From NCBI GenBank assembly GCA_009841405.1, contig VXLV01000141.1:1-64000 (forward strand): a stretch of 64,000 nt of DNA. The letters are read 5' to 3'. The DNA comes from Chloroflexota bacterium (GTDB lineage: Bacteria; Chloroflexota; Anaerolineae; Aggregatilineales; Phototrophicaceae). Position 1 is the first letter of the stretch; every line of letters starts with the position of its first letter. Below are positions 56,773-64,000 of this stretch, in pieces. The position numbers and the translations under genes are program-made. The notes beneath the pieces are model-generated. The model did no database searches. It saw nothing but the letters and a program-made list of their open reading frames with translations, and had not been told where the DNA came from.

Positions 56773-58347
56773 TTACGCTTCTTCCAGAATCATCGCCGCC
56801 GCCTTCTCGCCGATCATGATGCAAGGCGCGTTGGTGTTTGCGTTGATGATCCGCGGCATAATCGAGGCGTCGGCCACGCGCAGCCCGCGAATCCCATGTA
56901 CGCGCAACCTGGGGTCAACAACCGCAAGCGCGTCATGGCCCATCTTGCAGCTGCCCGCCGGATGATAGATTGTCGTGGCGAAATCGCGGATGTAGCTGAT
57001 CAAGTCATCGTCCGACATTGCCTCCGCGCCCGGCAAGAACTCAGCGCCGCGATAGCGGTCGAAGGCCGGGGCGCGCACGATTTCTCGACCAATCCTCACG
57101 CCGGCCAGCAGAACCGCCACATCATCGTCGTGGCTCAGGCAGCCGAAGTCGATCAGCGGCGGGGCCAGCGGATCACTGGAGCGCAAGCGCAGCTCGCCTT
57201 TGCTCTTCGTGCCAACCAAACCGGCGAGGACGGTGAAGCCGTGCCCGGCGGGCGTCTCAAAGCCATGACGGATGAACCAGTCTGGTCCGAAGTGGAATTG
57301 CAGTTCCGGCGCTGGCGAGTCCGAATTCAGCTTTACGAAGCCGCCGGACTCGCCCAGATTCGAGGTCAGCAAGCCAGTCTTGCTCTGCGCGTAGCGCCGC
57401 CCTTCTTCCGGGGAATCTTTGCCCGCCAGGCTGACTGATTCCAAACTGTGATAAGCGACTGGAACTTGCATGTGATCCATCAGGTTCTGGCCGACGCCGG
57501 GCAAATCCGCGACCAGCGGAATCTCACTTTCAGCCAGGTGATCGGCCGGCCCGATGCCCGATAGCAGCAGCAATTGCGGCGAGTTGATCGCGCCCGCGCA
57601 AAGAATCAACTCGCGGCGGACGCGGGCTACATTGCTCTCGCCCTGATGCTGATACTCCACGCCGATGCAGCGGCCCCGCTCAATCACAAGGCGGGTGGCG
57701 TGGGCGTAGGGCAGGGCAATGAAATTCTCGCGCTCCAGGGCCGGTCGCAAGTAGCCGACCGCTGTGCTGTGCCGTTGGCCCCGGCGTTGTGTGACCTGAT
57801 ACAGGCCAAAGCCTTCCTGCGCGCCGTCATTGAAATCGGGGTTGAGGCGGTAGCCGGTTTCCAGCGCTGCGTCGACGAATGCCAGACTCAAGGGATTGGG
57901 ATCTTGCGGGTCGGCCACGTTGATCGGCCCGCCGACGCCATGATGCGCCGATTCACCGCGTTCTTGATGCTGCATGACCCGGAAGTAGGGCAAAAGGTCT
58001 GTGTAGCCCCAGCCGCTATTGCCCGCTGCCGCCCAACGATCGTAATCGGACGGGTGGCCGCGCTGGTAGACCATGGCGTTGATCGAACTGGTCCCGCCGT
58101 ACACCTTGCCGCGCGGGACGTATTCGCGTCGGTAGTTGAGGCCCGGCTGTGGTACGGTCTCATAGTCCCAGTCGACTTCGCTGTGAAAGAGATCGGAGAA
58201 GCGCGCCGGAATATGTATGTTTGGCTCGGCGTCGGGGCCGCCCGCTTCCAACAGCAGCACCGAATTGCGGGCGTCTTCGCTCAGCCGGTACGCTACGGCT
58301 GCGCCGGCGGATCCTGCTCCGATAACGATGTAGTCGGCTGCGATCAT
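56773..58347 (-). CDS. GMC family oxidoreductase (choline dehydrogenase-like)
   Basis: An FAD-dependent dehydrogenase or oxidase of about 524 residues. FAD binding: YIVIGAGSAGAAVAYRL at the start and the GMC signature GGTSSINAMVYQRG. Second signature: AGAINSPQLLLLSGIGP. Catalytic His and Asn are visible as YHPAGSCKMG and NANTNAP near the C-terminus. I prefer the ATG at 58347, directly before IAADYIVIG; a start at 58392 adds 15 residues. It oxidises an alcohol or sugar; the family covers choline, glucose, PEG and other alcohols. It is first in a two-gene unit with the double GH117 gene, so a sugar-derived alcohol is likely the substrate (inference). Confidence 0.92.
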   Translation of the reverse strand: MIAADYIVIGAGSAGAAVAYRLSEDARNSVLLLEAGGPDAEPNIHIPARFSDLFHSEVDWDYETVPQPGLNYRREYVPRGKVYGGTSSINAMVYQRGHPSDYDRWAAAGNSGWGYTDLLPYFRVMQHQERGESAHHGVGGPINVADPQDPNPLSLAFVDAALETGYRLNPDFNDGAQEGFGLYQVTQRRGQRHSTAVGYLRPALERENFIALPYAHATRLVIERGRCIGVEYQHQGESNVARVRRELILCAGAINSPQLLLLSGIGPADHLAESEIPLVADLPGVGQNLMDHMQVPVAYHSLESVSLAGKDSPEEGRRYAQSKTGLLTSNLGESGGFVKLNSDSPAPELQFHFGPDWFIRHGFETPAGHGFTVLAGLVGTKSKGELRLRSSDPLAPPLIDFGCLSHDDDVAVLLAGVRIGREIVRAPAFDRYRGAEFLPGAEAMSDDDLISYIRDFATTIYHPAGSCKMGHDALAVVDPRLRVHGIRGLRVADASIMPRIINANTNAPCIMIGEKAAAMILEEA

Positions 58348-58393
58348 GTCCTGGCCAGCCCTGTGCGAATCGGCGCGGAACCGCCGCGACAAT

Positions 58394-58422
58394 TTGACGC
58401 GATTATGTCTATTGTCTACAAT
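58394..58422 (+). promoter_or_regulatory. Predicted promoter of the single-domain GH117 gene
   Basis: TTGACG (58394-58399) and TACAAT (58417-58422) are spaced by exactly 17 bases. The -10 overlaps a 12-base palindrome proposed as a GntR operator. Confidence 0.65.
58411..58422. promoter_or_regulatory. Candidate GntR/FCD operator in the GH117 divergent promoter
   Basis: ATTGT-CT-ACAAT is a perfect 5-bp inverted repeat with a 2-base centre. The GTnnAC core resembles FadR-subfamily operators. It covers the -10 of the rightward promoter and lies near the predicted start of the leftward one. The same GTCTAC core occurs upstream of the GntR gene (62230-62239). Confidence 0.5.
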
Positions 58423-58428
58423 TTACAG

Positions 58429-58457
58429 ATTGTACCGATTGGGGTTCGTTTCGGCAA
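58429..58457 (-). promoter_or_regulatory. Predicted promoter of the GMC/double-GH117 unit
   Basis: On the minus strand TTGCCG (58457-58452) and TACAAT (58434-58429) have a 17-base spacer. It stands back-to-back with the rightward GH117 promoter, so one operator could control both. Confidence 0.45.
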
Positions 58458-58487
58458 CCAACGTCGAGCAGCTGCAAAGGAGACATA

Positions 58488-59714
58488 ATGAGCGAATCGA
58501 AGGGCGCATTCCCCGGTCGTATCCCGCTGGAAAAGCCAACAGACCGTCCCTTAAGCGCCGCTATGCATCGCGTTTACGATATGTGGACGCCCAGACAAGA
58601 TATTGGCAACCCATTCTATACGACCTTCAGGTATTCGCCTGTGACCGGCATCGGCAAGGACGAATCTGAATTATCAGTGTCTCGGCGCGATCCTTCGAAA
58701 GTGCTAAAGATCGGCGATACCTATTACGTCTGGTATACCCGACGCCGGACGAAGTTTATGCCGGTCGGCCGCTTCAATATCGACCGGGGCGACGACGAAA
58801 CGCCCGTCGTTGATTGGGACCTGGCCGATATCTGCTACGCGACATCGAAAGACGGCTTCGATTGGGTGGAGCAGGGCATCGCCGTGCCGCGCGCCCCCAA
58901 AGGCTCATACGGCGACCGCTCGCTTTCGACGCCCGATATCCTGGTCTTCCAGGGCCGCTATTATCTCTACTACCAGACATTCACAACCATGTGGCGCGCG
59001 AACGACTGCGTCAATGTCAGCGTCGCCTGTTCGGATTCGCCCGATGGTCCCTGGACGCGGCTTGACCGACCGATCATCCCGCAAGGCGCGCCCGGCGACT
59101 GGGACAGCTGCGCCATTCACGATCCTTATCCCTTGGTGTACCAAGGCAAAGTCTGGCTCTATTACAAGGGCTCGCCAGTCGACAAGTCGCCCGGCAACTT
59201 GCAGCGGGCCCAGGGCGTAGCCATCGCCGAGCACCCCGAGGGCCCTTTCGAGAAATCCGAATTGAATCCGGTGACGAATTCCGGGCACGAGACGATGCTC
59301 TGGCCCTACGAAGGTGGCATCGCCGCCTTGCTAATCCAGGATGGACCGGAGAAGGACACCGTGCAATTCGCGCCCGACGGCCTGAACTTCGTGCCCAAGG
59401 CGCACGTCCAGCTGTCGCCACACGCGCCCGGGCCCTTCTGCCCGGACGCCTTCGCGGATGACGGCGATGGCCGCGGCATTACCTGGGGGCTCAGCCATAT
59501 CATCCCGCAAAAGCCCAACACGAATAAGGGGCTCTACATCGTTCGCTTCGATTGCGAACTGTCGCGCGATGGCGCCCGAGAGGAATTCAAGCGCAGCAAT
59601 CTTCACTGGCACGAGGACAGTTGGTTTCAGCCCATTGTTCGCCTGCCGGACGACTGGCGTGAGAGAATCTTGGCCGAGCAGTCCACAGTCGATCGCCCGA
59701 CCGTCGGAACCTAG
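58488..59714 (+). CDS. Single-domain GH117-type glycoside hydrolase
   Basis: A 408-residue homologue of each half of the 826-residue protein. It keeps all the marked motifs: SRRDPSKV (Asp68), DRSLSTPD (in place of the usual DRSVFTPD), AIHDP (Asp212), TNSGHE (His267) and GPEKDTVQFAPDGLNF. Compared with the double protein, it lacks the acidic EGEDD-like loop before the HDP segment; here the loop is shorter. There is no signal peptide. The ribosome binding site AAAGGAGA is strong and a good promoter lies at 58394-58422. It is transcribed away from the GMC gene. The change in the third motif and the shorter loop suggest a different substrate from its neighbour, within the same pathway. Confidence 0.8.
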   Translation: MSESKGAFPGRIPLEKPTDRPLSAAMHRVYDMWTPRQDIGNPFYTTFRYSPVTGIGKDESELSVSRRDPSKVLKIGDTYYVWYTRRRTKFMPVGRFNIDRGDDETPVVDWDLADICYATSKDGFDWVEQGIAVPRAPKGSYGDRSLSTPDILVFQGRYYLYYQTFTTMWRANDCVNVSVACSDSPDGPWTRLDRPIIPQGAPGDWDSCAIHDPYPLVYQGKVWLYYKGSPVDKSPGNLQRAQGVAIAEHPEGPFEKSELNPVTNSGHETMLWPYEGGIAALLIQDGPEKDTVQFAPDGLNFVPKAHVQLSPHAPGPFCPDAFADDGDGRGITWGLSHIIPQKPNTNKGLYIVRFDCELSRDGAREEFKRSNLHWHEDSWFQPIVRLPDDWRERILAEQSTVDRPTVGT

Positions 59715-59744
59715 CGACAAACGATCGCGCGCTGGCGGTTTGCG

Positions 59745-60515
59745 CTAGCGCCCCATCCAGCCGCCGTCCACAACCAGGATCTCGCCGTTGACGAAGTCAG
59801 ATGCCGCCGACGCCAGAAATACGACCGGTCCTTTGAAGTCGTCGATGTCGCCCCAGCGCCCGGCCGGGATACGCTCCAGAATGGCGCGAAAGCGCTCCGG
59901 ATCGTTTTGCAGCGCCTCGGTGACGTCCGTGCGGATATAGCCCGGCGCGATGGCATTCACTTGCACGCCGCGCCCAGCCCACTCATTGGCGAGCGCCTTG
60001 GTCAATTGACCCACCCCGCCTTTGCTGGCCGCGTAGCCGGGCACGGTGATGCCGCCCTGAAAGGTCAAAAGCGAAGCGGTGAATATGATCTTTCCGCTGC
60101 TCCGCTCCAGCATGCCTTTGCCAATTTCGCGGCTGAGCACGAATTGCGCGTTGAGATTGGTTTCGATAATCGTGTCCCAATACTCGTCGGTGTGGCGCTC
60201 GGCCGGCTCGCGCAGCACTGTGCCGGCGTTATTGACCAGGATGTCAATGACGGGATGGTCGGCTTTGACCTGCTTGATGAAGCGATACAAGTCCTCGCGG
60301 CAGGAAAAGTCGCAGCGATAGCCGCTGAACGCCCGGCCCAGGGCCGCGATATCTGTCTCAATATCGCTGCCGCTCGCTTCCAGGTTGGCGCTGACCGCGA
60401 TGATGTCGGCGCCCGCTTCCGCCAGCGCGTTCGCCATCGCGCGGCCGATGCCGCGGCGCGCGCCGGTTACCAGCGCCGTTTTGCCTTCCAGCCTGAAACT
60501 TTCCAATACTTTCAT
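59745..60515 (-). CDS. Short-chain dehydrogenase, KduD-like (2-keto-3-deoxy-sugar or gluconate type)
   Basis: A 256-residue NAD(P)-dependent oxidoreductase. The cofactor loop is TGARRGIGRAMA, NNAG is at the expected place, and the catalytic residues are Ser, Tyr and Lys (SLLTFQGG, then GYAASKGG). The C-terminal motif LERIPAGRWGDIDDFKGP and VVFLASAASDFVNGEILVVD are very close to KduD/2-deoxy-D-gluconate 3-dehydrogenase. It follows the zinc dehydrogenase with no gap (the stop of that gene is adjacent to its ATG), so they form an operon. Likely role: oxidation or reduction of the keto-sugar acid or sugar released by the GH117 enzymes. Confidence 0.88.
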   Translation of the reverse strand: MKVLESFRLEGKTALVTGARRGIGRAMANALAEAGADIIAVSANLEASGSDIETDIAALGRAFSGYRCDFSCREDLYRFIKQVKADHPVIDILVNNAGTVLREPAERHTDEYWDTIIETNLNAQFVLSREIGKGMLERSSGKIIFTASLLTFQGGITVPGYAASKGGVGQLTKALANEWAGRGVQVNAIAPGYIRTDVTEALQNDPERFRAILERIPAGRWGDIDDFKGPVVFLASAASDFVNGEILVVDGGWMGR

Positions 60516-61532
60516 CTAAAGCTCCAGTAGAATCTTCATGACTTGCCCGCCTTTATCCATGTCCTCAAAGCCGGATTGCAGCGCCTGCAGCGGGCGGATA
60601 TCGGTTATCAGCTCGTCCAAGGGCAGTGTCCCCTGCGCCGCCAATTCGATCGCAGCGCTGAAATCCTCGGATTCGTAGACGCGCACGCCCTGCATGCGCA
60701 GCTCGCGCCAGAAAAAGCGGAAGAGATCGATCTTGGGCTGTTGGGCGAAAATCGCGACCACGACGGCCAAACCGCGCGTGCGCAGCAATTCCGTCATGAC
60801 GCTCGCGCCGGCCTGCGAGCCCGATACTTCAAAGACGATGTCGGCGCCCGCGCCTTTCGTGCGTTGCATGACCAGTTTGGTCAGGTCGACTTCTGTCGGA
60901 TTTACGGCGTCCAATCCGAGTCGATTCGCCAGATCAACGCGATAAGGATTGATCTCGGAGACCAGGACCTCTGCGCCGGCAGCGCGCGCTACCAGCGCGA
61001 CCAGCATGCCGATCGGCCCGCCGCCGAGCACCACGACCTGGTCGCCCGCCTTGACGCCGGACAGGCGCGCATCGTGAACGGCGACCGCCAGCGGTTCAAT
61101 CAGCGCGCCGTGCTTGAGCGACAGATGATCGGGCATCCGGTGCAAGGTGTAGGCCGGTACAGTCCAGTAACTTTGGAAGGCGCCCGGCGTGTCAATGCCC
61201 AGGAAGTTCAGGTTGTGGCAGATATGGCTGTGTCCGGCCGCGCAGGCCGGACAATCGCCGCAGGGCGCCAGCGGCATCACAACGACCTTGTCGCCTACCG
61301 CAAAGTCGGCGACGCCGCTGCCCACCTTGTGCACGGTAGCGGACATCTCATGCCCCATGACCAAGGGCATGCGCACGCGCGCGTCCATGGCGCCGTGGAA
61401 AATGTGCAAATCTGTCCCGCAGATTCCACAGTGCGAAATCTTGAGCCGGGCCTCGCCGCTGGCGGGTTCGACCAATTCGCCCGCGCCATGACGTATCCTG
61501 CGGTTGCCTTCGTAATAGGCTGCTTGCGCCAT
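60516..61532 (-). CDS. Zinc-dependent alcohol dehydrogenase (sorbitol/threonine dehydrogenase type)
   Basis: A 338-residue MDR-family dehydrogenase. Catalytic zinc ligands are Cys35 (HCGICGTDLH) and His61-Glu62 (GHEMSATVH), and the structural-zinc set is seen in PCGDCPACAAGHSHIC. The cofactor fold is GGGPIGMLVA. It resembles sorbitol, threonine or L-idonate dehydrogenases, so a polyol or sugar acid is the likely substrate. It precedes the KduD-like gene without a gap and follows the GntR gene by about 60 bases. Confidence 0.9.
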   Translation of the reverse strand: MAQAAYYEGNRRIRHGAGELVEPASGEARLKISHCGICGTDLHIFHGAMDARVRMPLVMGHEMSATVHKVGSGVADFAVGDKVVVMPLAPCGDCPACAAGHSHICHNLNFLGIDTPGAFQSYWTVPAYTLHRMPDHLSLKHGALIEPLAVAVHDARLSGVKAGDQVVVLGGGPIGMLVALVARAAGAEVLVSEINPYRVDLANRLGLDAVNPTEVDLTKLVMQRTKGAGADIVFEVSGSQAGASVMTELLRTRGLAVVVAIFAQQPKIDLFRFFWRELRMQGVRVYESEDFSAAIELAAQGTLPLDELITDIRPLQALQSGFEDMDKGGQVMKILLEL

Positions 61533-61594
61533 GCCGGGTTTCCTTTGCTCAGTCGGGCGCTATTTGCGGATTATGAAAGTAAAGTCGCTGCGAC

Positions 61595-62203
61595 CTATTG
61601 GATGTTCGCCGTCAAGGCGTCGATAGCGGCCGCGCGATCGCCGGCGCGAATGGCGTCCAGAATGCGCGCGTGCTCGCGATAGCTGTCCATAATATCGTCG
61701 AGGCGATTGTAATGCATCATCATGCGCATGGCTATCGGCTGCCACAGCGCGAACAAATCTCTGTCATCGTGACTCTGAATGATCGCCTGGTGAAAGCGCA
61801 AATCGTGTTCGGTAAGCGCGTCAAGATCATTGCGTTCGCAGGCCTGCCGGATATCCGCGAGTATCTCTTCCCACAGCGTGATGTCAGACGCGGTAATCCG
61901 CTCGAAAATGCTCTCCAGCACGAAGCGCTCGATGGTGCGGCGCAACTCCACCACCAGCGGCCGCACTTCAACGCTGGGATTCTGCGCCACGCGAACACCC
62001 TTGTTCGGCTCCAGCACCAGCAGACCTTGCTGAGTGAGCTGGCGGAATGCTTCGCGAACGGGCCCGCGACTGACGCCAAAGCGCTCGGAGAGGTCAATCT
62101 CGCGCAACGGGTCGCCCGGCTTCAAGCGGCTGGAAAGCACATCTTGCCGCAAACGCGCGGCGATCTGTTCGGGAAGCGTACGATAGATTTCGGATGCTGG
62201 CAT
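61595..62203 (-). CDS. GntR family transcriptional regulator with FCD domain (FadR subfamily)
   Basis: A 202-residue repressor-like regulator. The N-terminal winged helix (PEQIAARLRQDVLSSRLKPGD, LREIDLSERFGVSRGPVREAFR) binds DNA, and the C-terminal FCD domain (residues about 75-200, with DLRFHQAIIQSHDD and MMHYNRLDDI) binds small sugar acids or similar effectors through metal-binding histidines. It most likely senses a metabolite of the adjacent pathway. It is encoded between the permease genes and the dehydrogenases. A palindrome with core GTCTAC lies in its upstream gap (62230-62239) and another in the GH117 divergent promoter. Confidence 0.93.
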   Translation of the reverse strand: MPASEIYRTLPEQIAARLRQDVLSSRLKPGDPLREIDLSERFGVSRGPVREAFRQLTQQGLLVLEPNKGVRVAQNPSVEVRPLVVELRRTIERFVLESIFERITASDITLWEEILADIRQACERNDLDALTEHDLRFHQAIIQSHDDRDLFALWQPIAMRMMMHYNRLDDIMDSYREHARILDAIRAGDRAAAIDALTANIQ

Positions 62204-62229
62204 CAGTTCGTCTTTGAGTGATTTGAGTC

Positions 62230-62239
62230 AAGTCTACTT
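62230..62239. promoter_or_regulatory. Candidate GntR operator upstream of the regulator gene
   Basis: AAGT-CT-ACTT is a perfect 4-bp inverted repeat with the GTCTAC core shared with the site at 58411-58422. It lies about 27 bases before the GntR start codon, consistent with autoregulation. Confidence 0.4.
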
Positions 62240-62293
62240 TAGTCTGGTCTGGCTGACGCAGCGCCGGCTTCCAGCCCGTTGGCCGACCGCCCG

Positions 62294-63439
62294 CTACTGT
62301 TTATAAGGGTCGGCGGCATCACGCAGGCCGTCGCCCAGGAAGTTGAAGGCCAATACGGTGACGATCACGAAAAGACCCGGAATCAGCAGCCAGGGACTCT
62401 GGCTGAGACTGCGGATATTCTGCGCGTCTTGCAGCAGCACGCCCCAGCTGACCGCCGGCGGCCGAATGCCAATCTGAAGGAAGCTCAAGGCCGTCTCAGC
62501 CAGGATCATGCCCGGTACTGACAGGCTCAACACCACGATCAGGAAGCTGGCGAAGGAGGGCAGCAAGTGCTTGACGATGATATCGAAGTCGCCCATATTG
62601 GATATGCGCGCCGCCATAACAAAGTCGGCCTCGCGCAATTCCAGCAGCTTGCCGCGGACGGCGCGCGCCAGCGTCGTCCAGCCGACCGTAGCCAGGACAA
62701 GCGTTATGCCGAAATAGACTTGAGTGGAGCTCCACTCTGGCGGCAGCGCGGCCGCCAGCGCAATCCACAACGGGATTTGCGGAATCGAAATGATGAACTC
62801 TATGATGCGCTGAATGATGACATCGACCGTACCGCCGAAGTAACCGGATACGCCGCCAATGAGACAGCCGAGCCCGAAGCTGATAACCACGCCCAGGACG
62901 CCTATGGACAGCGAAATCCTGGCCGCGTGAATCGTTCGCGAGTACAAGTCGCGTCCTAAATTGTCTGTCCCGAAGGGGAAATAAACCGCCGGCTCGTCAA
63001 CGCCGACCAGATGAATGTTGGTGTCCAGAATGCCAAGCAACTTGTAAGGCTCGCCTTCAAGCAAGAAGCGCAATGGATAGCGCTTTGACCGGTCTTCGGT
63101 GTAATTGCGCTGCAGGGTATCCATGTCCAGTTCTTGCTTCAGATCGTAAATGAAGGGACGCAGGTGGAAGTTGCCCTCTTCATCCACGAAGTGCAAGCTC
63201 TGCGGCGGCGCCTTGGCATACTTGACGTGGCGCTTGTAAATGTCGTTGATCGAAAAGAACTCGGCAAACAGCGCCAGCGAATACAAGAAAATAATCACCA
63301 GCAGCGAGAATATAGCCAGCCGGTGCCGTCGGAACTTTCGCCAAATCAGCTGCCACTGCGACGCCAGATAATAGCTCTCGTCGTAAAGAGTTGTTTCCGG
63401 TTGGCTTTTGTCGCGCCTGGCAAGAAGTCTACGCCACAT
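62294..63439 (-). CDS. ABC transporter permease, OppC/DppC type
   Basis: A 381-residue inner-membrane permease for peptides or oligosaccharides. A first helix (FSLLVIIFLYSLALFAEFF) is followed by an unusually long outer segment of about 100 residues (70-170), then GTDNLGRDLYSRTIHAARISL, the start of the permease core, and the EAA-loop region (READFVMAARISNMGDFDIIVKH). The end, FNFLGDGLRDAADP, is the signature of this family. The long periplasmic insertion is seen in some members that serve larger substrates. It is 12 bases after the partner permease and ends about 90 bases before the GntR gene. Confidence 0.92.
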   Translation of the reverse strand: MWRRLLARRDKSQPETTLYDESYYLASQWQLIWRKFRRHRLAIFSLLVIIFLYSLALFAEFFSINDIYKRHVKYAKAPPQSLHFVDEEGNFHLRPFIYDLKQELDMDTLQRNYTEDRSKRYPLRFLLEGEPYKLLGILDTNIHLVGVDEPAVYFPFGTDNLGRDLYSRTIHAARISLSIGVLGVVISFGLGCLIGGVSGYFGGTVDVIIQRIIEFIISIPQIPLWIALAAALPPEWSSTQVYFGITLVLATVGWTTLARAVRGKLLELREADFVMAARISNMGDFDIIVKHLLPSFASFLIVVLSLSVPGMILAETALSFLQIGIRPPAVSWGVLLQDAQNIRSLSQSPWLLIPGLFVIVTVLAFNFLGDGLRDAADPYKQ

Positions 63440-63451
63440 GGATCATTCCGC

Positions 63452-64000
63452 TCAATTGGCCGCGCGCTCCATACGAATGCGCGGATCAACCACCACCAAC
63501 AGAATATCCGACACGGTCGTGCCGATGACGGTGAGTATGGTGATGAACATCAGCAAGGTCGCAGTAAGGAAGGTGTCTTGCGTGATCATGCTCCGCAACA
63601 GCATCGGTCCCGCAGTGGGCAAGCCCAGCACCCAGGCGGTAATTGTTCCGCCTGAAACCAGCGACGGGAAAAGCCAGGCGAGGCTGCTGACGATGGGATT
63701 CAAGGCAACGCGCACCGGATACCGGAACAGCAGCCGCACTTCGCCCACGCCTTTGCTGCGCGCGGTGATAACGTATTGCTTGTTCAGTTCATCCAGCAGC
63801 GTGCCGCGCAGAACGCGTATCAAACCCGCTGTGCCGCCCGTGCCGATTACGATTACTGGTATCGGCAAATGCAGCAGCATGTCGCCGAGCTTCGCCAAAC
63901 TCCAGGGCGCCGAAACGAATTCGGGCGAAAACAATCCTGTCAAGTTGAGCCCGTAATTCGCCCAGGCGATATACAGCAGCATCAGCGCGAGCATGAAATT
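63452..64000 (-). CDS. ABC transporter permease, OppB/DppB type, C-terminal part (runs off window)
   Basis: Partner of the OppC-type permease. About 182 residues are visible: several helices, the EAA-type loop (YVITARSKGVGEVRLLFRYPVRVALNPIVS) and the family end ILTVIGTTVSDILLVVVDPRIRME. The N-terminus lies beyond 64000; the internal Met at 63994 is not the start, since the frame continues to the window edge. Upstream genes, probably the substrate-binding protein and the ATPases, would reveal the substrate. Confidence 0.92.
   Translation of the reverse strand, partial: NFMLALMLLYIAWANYGLNLTGLFSPEFVSAPWSLAKLGDMLLHLPIPVIVIGTGGTAGLIRVLRGTLLDELNKQYVITARSKGVGEVRLLFRYPVRVALNPIVSSLAWLFPSLVSGGTITAWVLGLPTAGPMLLRSMITQDTFLTATLLMFITILTVIGTTVSDILLVVVDPRIRMERAAN

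Noticed and set aside
54151..57438. A 1095-codon open frame on the plus strand, antisense to the double GH117 and GMC genes
   Set aside because: Its translation is rich in Arg, Ala and Pro with no family pattern; it mirrors two well-supported genes on the other strand and results from GC-rich codon use.
59715..59744. A possible terminator between the GH117 gene and the KduD-like gene
   Set aside because: Only a short imperfect stem (CAAAC/GTTTG) and no T-run on either strand.

Overview
The window is GC-rich bacterial DNA, gene-dense on both strands, with no rRNA, CRISPR array, transposase or prophage that I can see. The best taxonomic hint is the set of very large multi-membrane proteins of the Agl23-like and 'Chlor_Arch_YYY' (DUF2298) types, which are known mainly from Chloroflexota and archaea. 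With a bacterial infB-nusA operon, GyrA, L25 and ECF sigma factor, a Chloroflexota bacterium is the likely source (inference). The sequence gives no direct information on habitat.

Layout. 1-5545: the 3' part of fmt (its first ~90 bases look damaged), a MATE exporter, malate dehydrogenase, a histidine phosphatase, and a short operon of a two-helix membrane protein, an unknown protein and era. 5546-13110 (minus): the translation and transcription operon nusA-ylxR-infB-rbfA-nrnA-truB-ribF, with rimP absent from its usual place and a promoter plus hairpin ahead of nusA. 13318-33121 (minus): about 20 kb of closely spaced genes for a GT4 glycosyltransferase, five giant GT-C-type membrane proteins and an embedded ECF sigma/anti-sigma pair; I read this as one envelope or S-layer glycosylation unit under sigma-factor control. 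33236-38023: tRNA-Gly(CCC) with promoter and terminator, rplY, gyrA and an isolated four-helix membrane protein with its own promoter and terminator. 38107-54095: a probable pseudo-peptidase, birA, a HIT protein, two more GT-C proteins, a heterodimeric ABC exporter, a double-HTH protein, an APC permease with a soluble tail and a methyltransferase.

54289-64000 is the most interesting part. It holds a catabolic locus with three GH117-type five-bladed propeller domains in two proteins, one of them a tandem double-domain enzyme. Around them are a GMC oxidoreductase, a KduD-like dehydrogenase, a zinc alcohol dehydrogenase, a GntR/FCD regulator and two Opp/Dpp-type ABC permeases, the second cut by the window end. 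The two GH117 genes face apart across one intergenic region with back-to-back promoters and a palindrome. A related palindrome lies upstream of the GntR gene, suggesting one regulator controls the locus. None of the GH117 proteins has a signal peptide, so the picture is oligosaccharide import followed by hydrolysis and oxidation in the cytoplasm. The substrate is unknown.

Consensus-like promoters (TTGnnn, mostly 17-bp spacer, TAnnnT) recur across the window and were used to support several start choices.
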